64,000 nucleotides of DNA from assembly GCA_023397675.1 (NCBI GenBank), contig JAEWTV010000010.1, positions 116,434 to 180,433 on the forward strand, written 5' to 3'. The notes below the pieces were generated by a model that was not told the DNA's origin, searched no databases, and worked only from the letters and a program-made list of their open reading frames with translations. Shown one piece after another: positions 1 through 7,514 of this stretch. A program made the position numbers and the translations under genes. Every line of letters starts with the position of its first letter. Position 1 is the stretch's first letter. This DNA is from Bacillota bacterium. Its GTDB lineage: Bacteria; Bacillota; Clostridia; Acetivibrionales; JANLFN01.

Positions 1-1
1 C

Positions 2-631
2 CTTGAAAAATTGTACGTTGTACAAAACAGTATTCCTGACTGCAAACAAACTGGCAAATTCACTTATTCGCTTGATGGCAAAAGTAAGGAAATAAACATT
101 AATAAGAATGAAAAATTTGAAATGGTTTTAACTCCTGAAAAGCTTCAGAATATTAAGTTCAGCACCGTTCAGGGAGACATTTATGTAACATCGACATATA
201 CAGGTCCCGTAACTGACCTTGCAGCTGGCGGATCAAATGCTTTAAAGCTTACAAGAGAATACAGCGTAAACAAGGTAGCGACCGCAAGCTTTAAGCAGTC
301 GGATCTTATTCAGGTTAATCTTAAGTTTGATTTTAATACTTCGGCACCTGATGGGTTCTATGAAATAACCGATGTATTGCCTTCAGGATTAAAGTATGTA
401 TCTTCAACGAAGTTTGACCCGAAAACCTGGTATCCTTCTAAAACGGAGGGACAAAAAATTGTATTCTACTACTATTATAGTAAGAAGCAGACCCAATCAA
501 ACAGAACAATAACCTACTATGCAAGGGCTGCAATGCCAGGAATGTTTAATTCCGATTCTGCTGTAATAAAAAATTATAACAGCAATTTGTCAGGCTTTGC
601 ACCAAGACAAACTATAAACATAGGAAAATAG
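2..631 (+). CDS. C-terminal part of an alpha-2-macroglobulin-like secreted protein (5' truncated)
   Basis: The frame is open to the left edge (codons for Leu-Glu-Lys precede the first possible start), so only the last roughly 210 residues are present. The segment is a beta-rich, Ser/Thr/Asn-rich domain. It has a region typical of the tail of bacterial alpha-2-macroglobulins (DVLPSGLKYV, then an aromatic strand, then ARAAMPGMF and the ending APRQT). In that family this domain follows the bait and thioester regions and helps trap extracellular proteases. The thioester and signal peptide would lie outside the window and cannot be checked. The next gene starts 12 nt downstream and encodes a lipoprotein, so the two are probably cotranscribed. 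The family call is by resemblance of the C-terminal motif only. Confidence 0.6.
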   Translation, partial: LEKLYVVQNSIPDCKQTGKFTYSLDGKSKEININKNEKFEMVLTPEKLQNIKFSTVQGDIYVTSTYTGPVTDLAAGGSNALKLTREYSVNKVATASFKQSDLIQVNLKFDFNTSAPDGFYEITDVLPSGLKYVSSTKFDPKTWYPSKTEGQKIVFYYYYSKKQTQSNRTITYYARAAMPGMFNSDSAVIKNYNSNLSGFAPRQTINIGK

Positions 632-643
632 CAGGAAAACAAT

Positions 644-1528
644 ATGAAAAAACTTACGGCAGCAGTTAACTTCATTTTAATAGCATTTTTACTTGTAGCT
701 TGCAGCAGCAGCGGAAGCCCATATGAGCCAACTCAATCCGCAGTGGATTCACCGGAATATATAAAATGCAACTTTTATAATGAGAAGGAATTTAAAAGGT
801 CGGTTTTGGATGCGAAACCGACCAGTCCTTCCGGGATAAAAATAAAAGGCGGAATTGTTCCACACCATCTGCTTGCATGCAGCCTTATTTCAGAATTCTT
901 TTCTTCACTATCGGCTTCCAAACCTGATTATGTTGTAGTAATTGCACCAAATCATAATGGTATAGGAAAAAAGGAAATCATCACAGGTTCAAGGGGCTGG
1001 GCTACCCCTTTTGGTGTACTAAGCGGGGATTCGGAGCTTTCCAAAAGTCTTCTGGACGGATTCAATTCAGAGGAAAACTACCAGGTACTTGAAAATGATC
1101 ACTCTATTTCAGGCTTGGTCCCTTATATAAAGTATTATATTCCGGACTCACGGATAATACCTATCATGCTTAAGGGAAGTCTAAGCTTTGAAGACTGTAA
1201 AGACCTTGCACAAAAGATACAGCTTACAATGGAGGGCAAAAAATATGTCATTGTAGCTTCAATAGATTTTTCTCATTACCTGACTCTTGAAAAAGCGGAT
1301 AAAATGGATGAAATAACCCTTAAGGCTATTCAAACCAGGGATTTTGAAAGCATAAGAAACATGGGGAATGATAACCTGGATTCCCCGCCTACATTGTTAA
1401 CATTTCTTAAAACAATGCAGCAATTTGGAGCCGACAAATTTAACGTTACAGCTCATAGTAATTCAGACAGGATAGGCGGGGTAAAGACAGATAGTACAAC
1501 CAGTTATTTTACAATGTTCTTTTATTAA
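644..1528 (+). CDS. MEMO-family (AmmeMemoRadiSam B) lipoprotein
   Basis: This is a 294-residue protein with a lipoprotein signal: a basic start, a hydrophobic stretch and the lipobox LVAC at about residue 20, followed by a Ser/Gly linker. The rest matches the MEMO1/AmmeMemoRadiSam system B family. Visible motifs are GGIVPHH, an APNH segment, ENDHS, IPIML and a SIDFSH segment. These His/Asp residues line the dioxygenase-like pocket of the fold. MEMO proteins are normally cytosolic, so surface anchoring is notable. A short GGA-rich site (aggaaaac) precedes the ATG. The gene follows the alpha-2-macroglobulin-like gene by 12 nt and is likely in its operon. It converges on a radical SAM gene with 3 nt between the stops. 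The biochemical function is unknown. Confidence 0.8.
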   Translation: MKKLTAAVNFILIAFLLVACSSSGSPYEPTQSAVDSPEYIKCNFYNEKEFKRSVLDAKPTSPSGIKIKGGIVPHHLLACSLISEFFSSLSASKPDYVVVIAPNHNGIGKKEIITGSRGWATPFGVLSGDSELSKSLLDGFNSEENYQVLENDHSISGLVPYIKYYIPDSRIIPIMLKGSLSFEDCKDLAQKIQLTMEGKKYVIVASIDFSHYLTLEKADKMDEITLKAIQTRDFESIRNMGNDNLDSPPTLLTFLKTMQQFGADKFNVTAHSNSDRIGGVKTDSTTSYFTMFFY

Positions 1529-1531
1529 TAA

Positions 1532-2629
1532 CTAGACATTAATTTTATCATTTGAAGCTTTTTCAGAAAGAAGAGACTTAACCCATTCTCTATTGGTCCA
1601 TAATGCGCAGCCGCCATTACTTTCAACCAGACTGGAATGGTTTTCACGGATTTTTTCCAGCAGCTCCGACTTCAGTGCCTCTTTAAGCGAAACATCTCCA
1701 ATCCTGGTATCGGAATATGGGGCAAACGGGCATGGTTCTACCCTTCCGTCCGGGCTTACGTGAATAAAACCCCTTCCGGCGGCAAGGCATCCTCCAAAGG
1801 TATTTTCATCACCGGGGAAATTTACAAATACACCTTTGAACTTTCTTCTTAACTCGTTTGCCATACCTGTAAGCTGTTCTTTTTGTAAATCTGTTATTAC
1901 CAGATTATCCGTACCTTCCTGCACCGGTACGTATTCTACCAGGAAGAAGAGTTTGCAGCCTGACTGTGACATTGTTTTAAGGAATGTATCCCCTGTCACA
2001 ATGTCGAAATTTTCTCTGGTAACTGTTATAGACAGACCGTAAAAAACATCCTCCTTATTTAGCTCATCAATGACTTCCATAACTGCTCCAAAAACGCCTT
2101 TTCCCCTTCTTTCGTCAGTCTCAGGCAAAAGACCTTCAATGCTTATAACAGGAATAATGTTTCTAGTTATGCTTATCATATTTATAATTTCTTTATCAAG
2201 GAGTAGCCCGTTTGTAAACACAGGGAAAAGAATTTCCGGAAACTGTCCGCATAGGCTAAGTATTTCCTTCCTCATCAGCGGCTCTCCTCCGGCAAGCATT
2301 ATTACAAATATACCAAGTTCTCGAGCTTCATGGAAAAGCTGTTTCCATTGTAATTCATTCATTTCATTTGCACTATTAACCGTTTTTGCATGTGAATAGC
2401 AGCCTTTACATCTTAAATTGCAGGTCCGTGTTAAACTTGCTATTAAGTATGGAGGTACGTGAATGCCTTGTTTCTCCCATTGTGCTCTGACTTTTCCGGA
2501 CTTTTTCTGTTTTAAAACCGCCTTTAAAATAAATAATGCCGTTTTGGGCTTCCATAAACATGCTTTAAACAAGTTAAAGAGAAACTTCCCAAGCTCCGCA
2601 TTCATTTTGCCAACATATTCTTCTGCCAT
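1532..2629 (-). CDS. Radical SAM protein with SPASM-like C-terminus
   Basis: This 365-residue cytoplasmic enzyme carries the radical SAM cluster motif CNLRCKGC (Cys70, Cys74, Cys77) and the SAM-binding GGEP motif at about 114-117. A C-terminal group of cysteines (Cys281, Cys300, Cys341) in the context SPDGRVEPCPF is typical of SPASM or twitch domains that hold auxiliary Fe-S clusters. An N-terminal extension of about 60 mostly hydrophobic and basic residues precedes the barrel. Such enzymes modify peptides or act as maturases, but no precursor peptide gene is seen nearby and the substrate cannot be named. It converges on the MEMO lipoprotein gene. The usual AmmeMemoRadiSam radical SAM partner is a different subfamily, so pairing with MEMO is uncertain. 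Confidence 0.85.
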   Translation of the reverse strand: MAEEYVGKMNAELGKFLFNLFKACLWKPKTALFILKAVLKQKKSGKVRAQWEKQGIHVPPYLIASLTRTCNLRCKGCYSHAKTVNSANEMNELQWKQLFHEARELGIFVIMLAGGEPLMRKEILSLCGQFPEILFPVFTNGLLLDKEIINMISITRNIIPVISIEGLLPETDERRGKGVFGAVMEVIDELNKEDVFYGLSITVTRENFDIVTGDTFLKTMSQSGCKLFFLVEYVPVQEGTDNLVITDLQKEQLTGMANELRRKFKGVFVNFPGDENTFGGCLAAGRGFIHVSPDGRVEPCPFAPYSDTRIGDVSLKEALKSELLEKIRENHSSLVESNGGCALWTNREWVKSLLSEKASNDKINV

Positions 2630-2840
2630 TTTTATACCATCCGTTTCTTCCGATTTTGGTACCTGTTTAACAATATATGATATGAATTATTAAAAAATAG
2701 TTTCCGGAAAAATTTTATATTCAAAAACAGGTGTCATAAAATGCAGCTATATGGTAAAATATTAACATATATAAGACAAATTGCAATAAAGTGTTCAGCA
2801 TTATTCAATTTAATAATTATTAATACAACAACTCATTGTA

Positions 2841-2869
2841 TTGACATGGTGAAATTTTTTGAGTTAAAT
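2841..2869 (+). promoter_or_regulatory. Sigma-A-type promoter for the LysE-family gene
   Basis: A perfect -35 TTGACA at 2841-2846 is followed after 17 nt by TTAAAT at 2864-2869. It lies about 40 nt upstream of the ribosome binding site of the transporter gene. The rest of the 280-bp gap (2630-2909) is AT-rich with nothing else recognisable. Confidence 0.6.
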
Positions 2870-2909
2870 AATAGTAGTGTGAAAAGCTATTAATTGTTTG
2901 GAGATATTA

Positions 2910-3575
2910 ATGTTACTTGGATTATTCTTAAAGGGCTTTCTGGCCGGTATGATTATAAGTGTACCAATAGGCCCGATGGGCATACTTTGTATAAAAAATG
3001 CAATTCAAAGAGGAAGAATACACGGATTTTTTTCTGGTCTTGGAGCAGCTACATGTGATGCATTATATGCAGCAATAATAAGTTTTGGTCTTACCTTTGT
3101 ATCTGACTTTATGACGAAGAATGAAGACATTTTACGTATATTAAGCGGACTAATAATTTGCGCCATTGGCTGTTTTATTGCCTTATCGCGTCCAAAAGCC
3201 GAAGAAATGTCTACACACGGAAGCAGCACAATGAATTCGTTCATGTCAACTTTCTTGCTTTCTTTTACCAACCCGCTTATTATACTGACGTTTATAGGCC
3301 TATTCACGGTGTTTGGTGTAGGCTACACATCAATGAACGCCCTTTCGGCAGTATTACTTGTTATAGGAGTTTTTGTAGGCTCTGCATCCTGGTGGGTTGT
3401 TTTTGCTACTAAAATAAATTTTGGACGTATCAAGGTAGACTTTGATACGCCCTCTATCCGTACAGGTAAATTTATAATTGGAATAGTCTTGTTTGTTGCA
3501 GGTATAATAACTATTTTTGCTGATGGTGACACTCTTGATAAAGTGGCTCATATGATTTCCGGCATTTTCAAATAA
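2910..3575 (+). CDS. LysE/RhtB-family translocator
   Basis: This is an integral membrane protein of 221 residues with about six predicted membrane segments. The N-terminal signature (GFLAGMIISVPIGPMG) is that of the LysE superfamily of amino-acid and small-metabolite exporters. A second conserved point is the NPLIILTF segment in the middle of the protein. The ATG at 2910 is preferred over an upstream TTG at 2898 because GGAG (2900-2903) lies 6 nt before it. The gene is monocistronic behind its own promoter and converges on the MutS-like gene. The exported substrate cannot be told from sequence. Confidence 0.8.
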   Translation: MLLGLFLKGFLAGMIISVPIGPMGILCIKNAIQRGRIHGFFSGLGAATCDALYAAIISFGLTFVSDFMTKNEDILRILSGLIICAIGCFIALSRPKAEEMSTHGSSTMNSFMSTFLLSFTNPLIILTFIGLFTVFGVGYTSMNALSAVLLVIGVFVGSASWWVVFATKINFGRIKVDFDTPSIRTGKFIIGIVLFVAGIITIFADGDTLDKVAHMISGIFK

Positions 3576-3581
3576 TCAGCT

Positions 3582-5273
3582 CTATTGATTCGCTGCTTTC
3601 CATTTTCCTTCCGACAGGAAATGGTTTGCCATACTTTCGGCACTTTTTACTACCCCTTCATTATAGCCTATTAAGCTTAGTAACTTTATTGCATTTCTGG
3701 TATTCGATCTTCCTTCATATAGCTTGTAATCGAATAATATATTTCCTTCCTCAATACGTTCCTGGAAGTGATAATTGCTATAATGGTCAATTAAAATGTA
3801 AGACAGCTCTATATCGTGTGTTGCCGCAAAGCAAAGGCAGTTGCTTTCGCTCAGATGATAAAGTATTTGTGAAGAAGCAGCAACCCTTTCAATAGTATTT
3901 GTACCCCTTAAAACCTCATCAACAAAACACAGACATGAAATTTCCTCATTAAGGTAATCTAATATTCTTTTTAACGACTTTGTTTCAACAACAAAGTAGC
4001 TTTCGTTGCCTAAAAGATTATCTTTAAGGGCCATTGAACTGAATACCATGAAGAAATCCGCTTTATACTCTTTTGCAAGACACGTGTTTATAGTCTGGGC
4101 AAAAATCGCATTAATAGCAACTGTCTTAAGGAAGGTTGACTTACCGGATGCATTGGAACCTGTAAGCAAAACAGATTTATCTATAGCTATTGAGTTTGGA
4201 ACCGGCTCATCTATAAGCGGATGGCATAAATCAGTAAAGCTCAGCCTTTTCTTTTTACTTTCTGATTCCGAATATAACTCAGGAATTGTATAATACTGAA
4301 GGCTCTTTCTATAGGATGCTATTGAAATAATTGAGTCAAGAAGTCCAAAGATTTCATATATCTTCAAAAAGTTATCACTGTAATTTTTAATAGTGCTCAT
4401 TACTGTCTCATATTCTATTGCTTCTCTTAAAAATACAATTCTTATATACTCAGTTAATAAATCAGTATTATTAATTGTAAAAAGGAAAAACGCTTTTCTG
4501 GTAATTATATAAATGTCCTTTAGATTATTCTTAAGAACTTCATTATACTCTTTCAATTCCGGCAAATTTTCATCTGCTAATTTTTTTGCCTTACTTACCA
4601 TATTAATAATATATGCAAGTACTTCCAACTGCCAACCTATATTGTTTTTAACCCCAAAATGAATAATCATATTCAATATAAACATACCAAGCGTCAAGGT
4701 TACACCCATACCGACATTTATAAAGCACAAGAAAGGAGCTATAAATGCCGCAGCAGAAAGTATCTTGAATATAAAAGCTTTACCTTTGTATTTGCTATTT
4801 TTAAAAAAGTAATTTGAAACATTACTTGCATCTGTCTTGCCAACTTTACCGAGAAACAACTGAAGCTTTTCCCTTAGTCCTTTATTGTTGCTGAATAGTT
4901 CAATCAGCTTTTCTCTCTCGTTTAAAATGTTTTGATCAAATACAGGCCTTCGGAGCAGGTCATAAAAATACTCTTCTCCAATAGATGACTGTGTGGAATT
5001 CATTCTTTTAAAAATATTATCCATATCAATGTCATTCCACGTAATGTCATCTATAACATTCCTGTCTTCAATATTTTCTTTTCTGTTAAGATGATAACCT
5101 TTAATCCTATCAAAATCCGCTTCTTTATATTTCTGTTTAGGCGTTTTACCCCATGAATATGCAATTTTATCCTTAAGTTCTCTAAGCTTTTTCCTTTTGC
5201 TGTATACTGAAACAATAACGCTTATTACAATAGCAGCAGCAATAACCAAAAAAATCATAAGTCCCTGTTCCAT
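3582..5273 (-). CDS. Membrane-anchored MutS-like ATPase (MutS domain V paralogue)
   Basis: This 563-residue protein has the ABC-type ATPase domain of the MutS family. Walker A GSNASGKST is at 372-380, Walker B with CFVDE at about 449-453, the RGTNT segment follows, and the ATHD switch His lies near 486. The mismatch-recognition domain I with its Phe-x-Glu motif is absent. Instead there is an N-terminal membrane helix (about 5-23) with a basic stop and a second hydrophobic block (about 166-205). Middle helices may form the MutS lever/clamp. Such proteins are usually annotated as mismatch repair but are unlikely to do canonical repair, and the role is unknown. AGGTG lies 7 nt before the ATG. 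No partner gene is adjacent. Confidence 0.8.
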   Translation of the reverse strand: MEQGLMIFLVIAAAIVISVIVSVYSKRKKLRELKDKIAYSWGKTPKQKYKEADFDRIKGYHLNRKENIEDRNVIDDITWNDIDMDNIFKRMNSTQSSIGEEYFYDLLRRPVFDQNILNEREKLIELFSNNKGLREKLQLFLGKVGKTDASNVSNYFFKNSKYKGKAFIFKILSAAAFIAPFLCFINVGMGVTLTLGMFILNMIIHFGVKNNIGWQLEVLAYIINMVSKAKKLADENLPELKEYNEVLKNNLKDIYIITRKAFFLFTINNTDLLTEYIRIVFLREAIEYETVMSTIKNYSDNFLKIYEIFGLLDSIISIASYRKSLQYYTIPELYSESESKKKRLSFTDLCHPLIDEPVPNSIAIDKSVLLTGSNASGKSTFLKTVAINAIFAQTINTCLAKEYKADFFMVFSSMALKDNLLGNESYFVVETKSLKRILDYLNEEISCLCFVDEVLRGTNTIERVAASSQILYHLSESNCLCFAATHDIELSYILIDHYSNYHFQERIEEGNILFDYKLYEGRSNTRNAIKLLSLIGYNEGVVKSAESMANHFLSEGKWKAANQ

Positions 5274-5522
5274 TTATCTACACCTCAAGTGATATATTAT
5301 TATTCAAATCTTTATGTATTTAAATCAAAAGTTGTATTTAATAAATTATAGAACATGCATGTATACATTACAACTATATTTACTATATTAACAGTTTGGT
5401 TTATATTTTATATTATGTATGTTATATAACAGTAATGGTATAGTTATCTTTGCCGATATTAAGAACAAAAGTCTTTGAAAAAAGCTAATTCCCGTAGCAT
5501 AAAAACCATTAGGAGGCAATTT

Positions 5523-6428
5523 ATGCCAATAGATGTAATTGGAGTCCCAGTTGATTTTGGAGCAAACGAAAGAGGTGTAGATATGGGACCTGGAGCGATA
5601 AGATACTCAGGTCTCGGAAAAGCATTAAGTGAAATGGGTTTATGCTACAGAGATTTGGGCAACATACCAGTACCAATCCTACAGTCGACATATGAGGGCA
5701 CATCTGTAAAAATGAAATATGTAAATGAAATTAACATTGTTAATGAACGTTTATCAAATACTGTATATAAAAGCCTCAGTGAAGGGAATTTACCTCTTGT
5801 TCTTGGAGGAGACCACAGTATAGCAATAGGAACAATACTTGGTGCTCAAAGAGCTTTAAAAAACATTGGTGTTATATGGATGGATGCTCACGGCGATTTC
5901 AACAATGAAACCACTACCCTATCCGGTAATGTACATGGCATGTCACTCGCTGCTTCAGCCGGTTTAGGCTCCCAAACAATAACAAGCTTCAAAACAAGCG
6001 AAACCAATTTTGTAAACCCTGAAAAGATTGTAATAATTGGTGCTAGAAGTATTGACCGTGATGAAGCTGCACTTATCCGGAATTCAGGGGTTCATATTTT
6101 TACAATGGAGGATATAGATTTATATGGTATCCGCGAAATAATGAGAAAGGCTATCGAAATTGCTGAACATGACACCGAAGGCTTTCACCTCAGCTTTGAT
6201 ATTGACGTCATTTCACCTACAGAAGCCCCTGGTGTAGGAACACCTGTCAAAGGCGGTTTAACTTACCGTGAAGCACATACTGCCGTTGAAATGCTTTCTA
6301 GAAGGGAAAAGCTCAAATCACTCGAGTTTGTGGAATTGAATCCAATCAGAGATAATGCAAATATGACAGGAGAGCTAACCGTTTCATTGATCTGCTCTGT
6401 TCTTGGAAAAAGGATAATGTGGTGCTGA
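5523..6428 (+). CDS. rocF: Arginase-family ureohydrolase
   Basis: The protein has 301 residues, the normal arginase length. Binuclear Mn ligands are visible: His98 in GGDHS, Asp121/His123/Asp125 in DAHGDFN, and Asp226/Asp228 in SFDID. The following segment EAPGVGTPVKGGLTYRE and the EFVELNP segment match arginases better than agmatinases. One deviation is ISP where arginases usually have LDP, just after the last metal ligand. The expected reaction is L-arginine to ornithine and urea in the cytoplasm. ATG 5523 is chosen because AGGAGG sits 6 nt upstream; the frame extends further to a TTG at 5475 without a site. The gene is monocistronic with a strong terminator downstream. Confidence 0.85.
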   Translation: MPIDVIGVPVDFGANERGVDMGPGAIRYSGLGKALSEMGLCYRDLGNIPVPILQSTYEGTSVKMKYVNEINIVNERLSNTVYKSLSEGNLPLVLGGDHSIAIGTILGAQRALKNIGVIWMDAHGDFNNETTTLSGNVHGMSLAASAGLGSQTITSFKTSETNFVNPEKIVIIGARSIDRDEAALIRNSGVHIFTMEDIDLYGIREIMRKAIEIAEHDTEGFHLSFDIDVISPTEAPGVGTPVKGGLTYREAHTAVEMLSRREKLKSLEFVELNPIRDNANMTGELTVSLICSVLGKRIMWC

Positions 6429-6447
6429 TTTCTGTAACATAATATAT

Positions 6448-6478
6448 AAAACCGGGGCTATGAGCCACCGGTTTTTTT
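6448..6478 (+). terminator. Rho-independent terminator of the arginase gene
   Basis: AAAACCGG-GGCT, a 3-nt loop and AGCC-A-CCGGTTTT form a hairpin followed by a run of T. Confidence 0.85.
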
Positions 6479-6622
6479 CGTCTGAATTATTATCCGAATT
6501 AGTAAATACTTATGTAAATATAAGCAACTTATTAATCCCTTCAATATTAATACTTAAAACACTTCCCAAAAATATATCACTGCATATTATGTAATATCAA
6601 CTGCAAATTATGGAGTGATTTT

Positions 6623-7438
6623 ATGCATGCGTTAAAAAGGGGAGATATTGTAGCAAGAAAATCCTATGGCGGAGATGTTTATTTTACAATAGAAGAAATA
6701 AGTGATTCAAGGGATGAGGGTACAAAGTGCATTCTAAGAGGACTTCACAGCAGACTAATAGCAGATGCTGACATCGAAGATCTGGTAAAAAAAGACCCTA
6801 AAGAAGTTTATTCAAAGATTCAAAAGCATACGACAATTATTAAGAGAAATACCTACGTAAGGAACTTTCCTTACAGGCTTGCTACCTACAGGGCAAATTC
6901 GAGACCAGGAACAGTTCTTCATATTGATTCAAGCCAGGACTTTATGGACAAATGCGTAAGCTATTACAGGCAGGCAAACATTAGATCTTACGGCATCTGG
7001 TCAAACGAAAGCGAGCAGCCCTATCGGATAACAGGTCTTTTACAGCAGTACAGGCCGGATATATTGGTTATTACAGGCCATGATGCTATGAAGAAGGGCA
7101 CATTTACATCAGATTCAATAGAAAATTACAGGAATTCCAAATACTTTATTCAAGCTGTAAAAGAAGCACGAAGATTTCAAGCTGATAAAAACAAGCTGTG
7201 CATTTTTGCCGGTGCATGCCAATCCTATTATCAGGGAATTATGGCTGCAGGAGCCAACTTTGCAAGCTCTCCTGGAAGAATTCTAATAAATGCACTGGAT
7301 CCCGCAATTGTATCTGAAAAGGTAGCATTGACAGATTTCAGATCAGTGGTAACTCCTCAGGAAATATCAAGGTTAACTGTTTCAGGAAGTAAGGGGATAG
7401 GCGGTATTCCTACAAAAGGACATTTAACATGGGTATGA
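6623..7438 (+). CDS. yabG: Sporulation-specific protease YabG
   Basis: The 271-residue protein matches YabG along its whole length. It has the N-terminal GDIVARKSYGGDVYF segment, a central VLHIDSSQDF stretch, ITGHDA, the FAGACQSYYQ segment and the ending IPTKGH. YabG is the cysteine-type protease that trims spore-coat proteins (and, in some clostridia, germination proteins) late in sporulation under sigma-K. A CATA-like -10 element (CATATTATG at 6583) is compatible with sigma-K, but no matching -35 at the usual distance is convincing. GGAGTG precedes the ATG. The gene marks the organism as a spore former. It stands alone and converges on the ABC exporter genes. Confidence 0.92.
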   Translation: MHALKRGDIVARKSYGGDVYFTIEEISDSRDEGTKCILRGLHSRLIADADIEDLVKKDPKEVYSKIQKHTTIIKRNTYVRNFPYRLATYRANSRPGTVLHIDSSQDFMDKCVSYYRQANIRSYGIWSNESEQPYRITGLLQQYRPDILVITGHDAMKKGTFTSDSIENYRNSKYFIQAVKEARRFQADKNKLCIFAGACQSYYQGIMAAGANFASSPGRILINALDPAIVSEKVALTDFRSVVTPQEISRLTVSGSKGIGGIPTKGHLTWV

Positions 7439-7455
7439 TTTGAAATCGTTTGTAA

Positions 7456-7498
7456 AGAAAATAAAACAAAAAGGGCAGTGATTAACCATCTGCCCTTG
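7456..7498 (-). terminator. Terminator of the ABC exporter operon, shared with yabG
   Basis: Arms AAGGGCAG (7471-7478) and CTGCCCTT (7490-7497) form a hairpin. Read on the minus strand it is followed by TTTTTGTTTTATTTT, a good T tract. Read on the plus strand the tract is weak, so it mainly serves the minus-strand operon. Confidence 0.8.
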
Positions 7499-7514
7499 CT
7501 TTATGCCCGTATTG

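Noticed and set aside
1532..2629. AmmeMemoRadiSam radical SAM partner of the MEMO protein
   Set aside because: The C-terminal cysteines are of the SPASM/twitch kind and the gene is convergent, so it cannot be assigned to that system from sequence alone.
6559..6591. Sigma-K promoter of yabG
   Set aside because: A CATA-type -10 is present but no AC-type -35 stands at the expected distance, so it is only mentioned in the gene entry.
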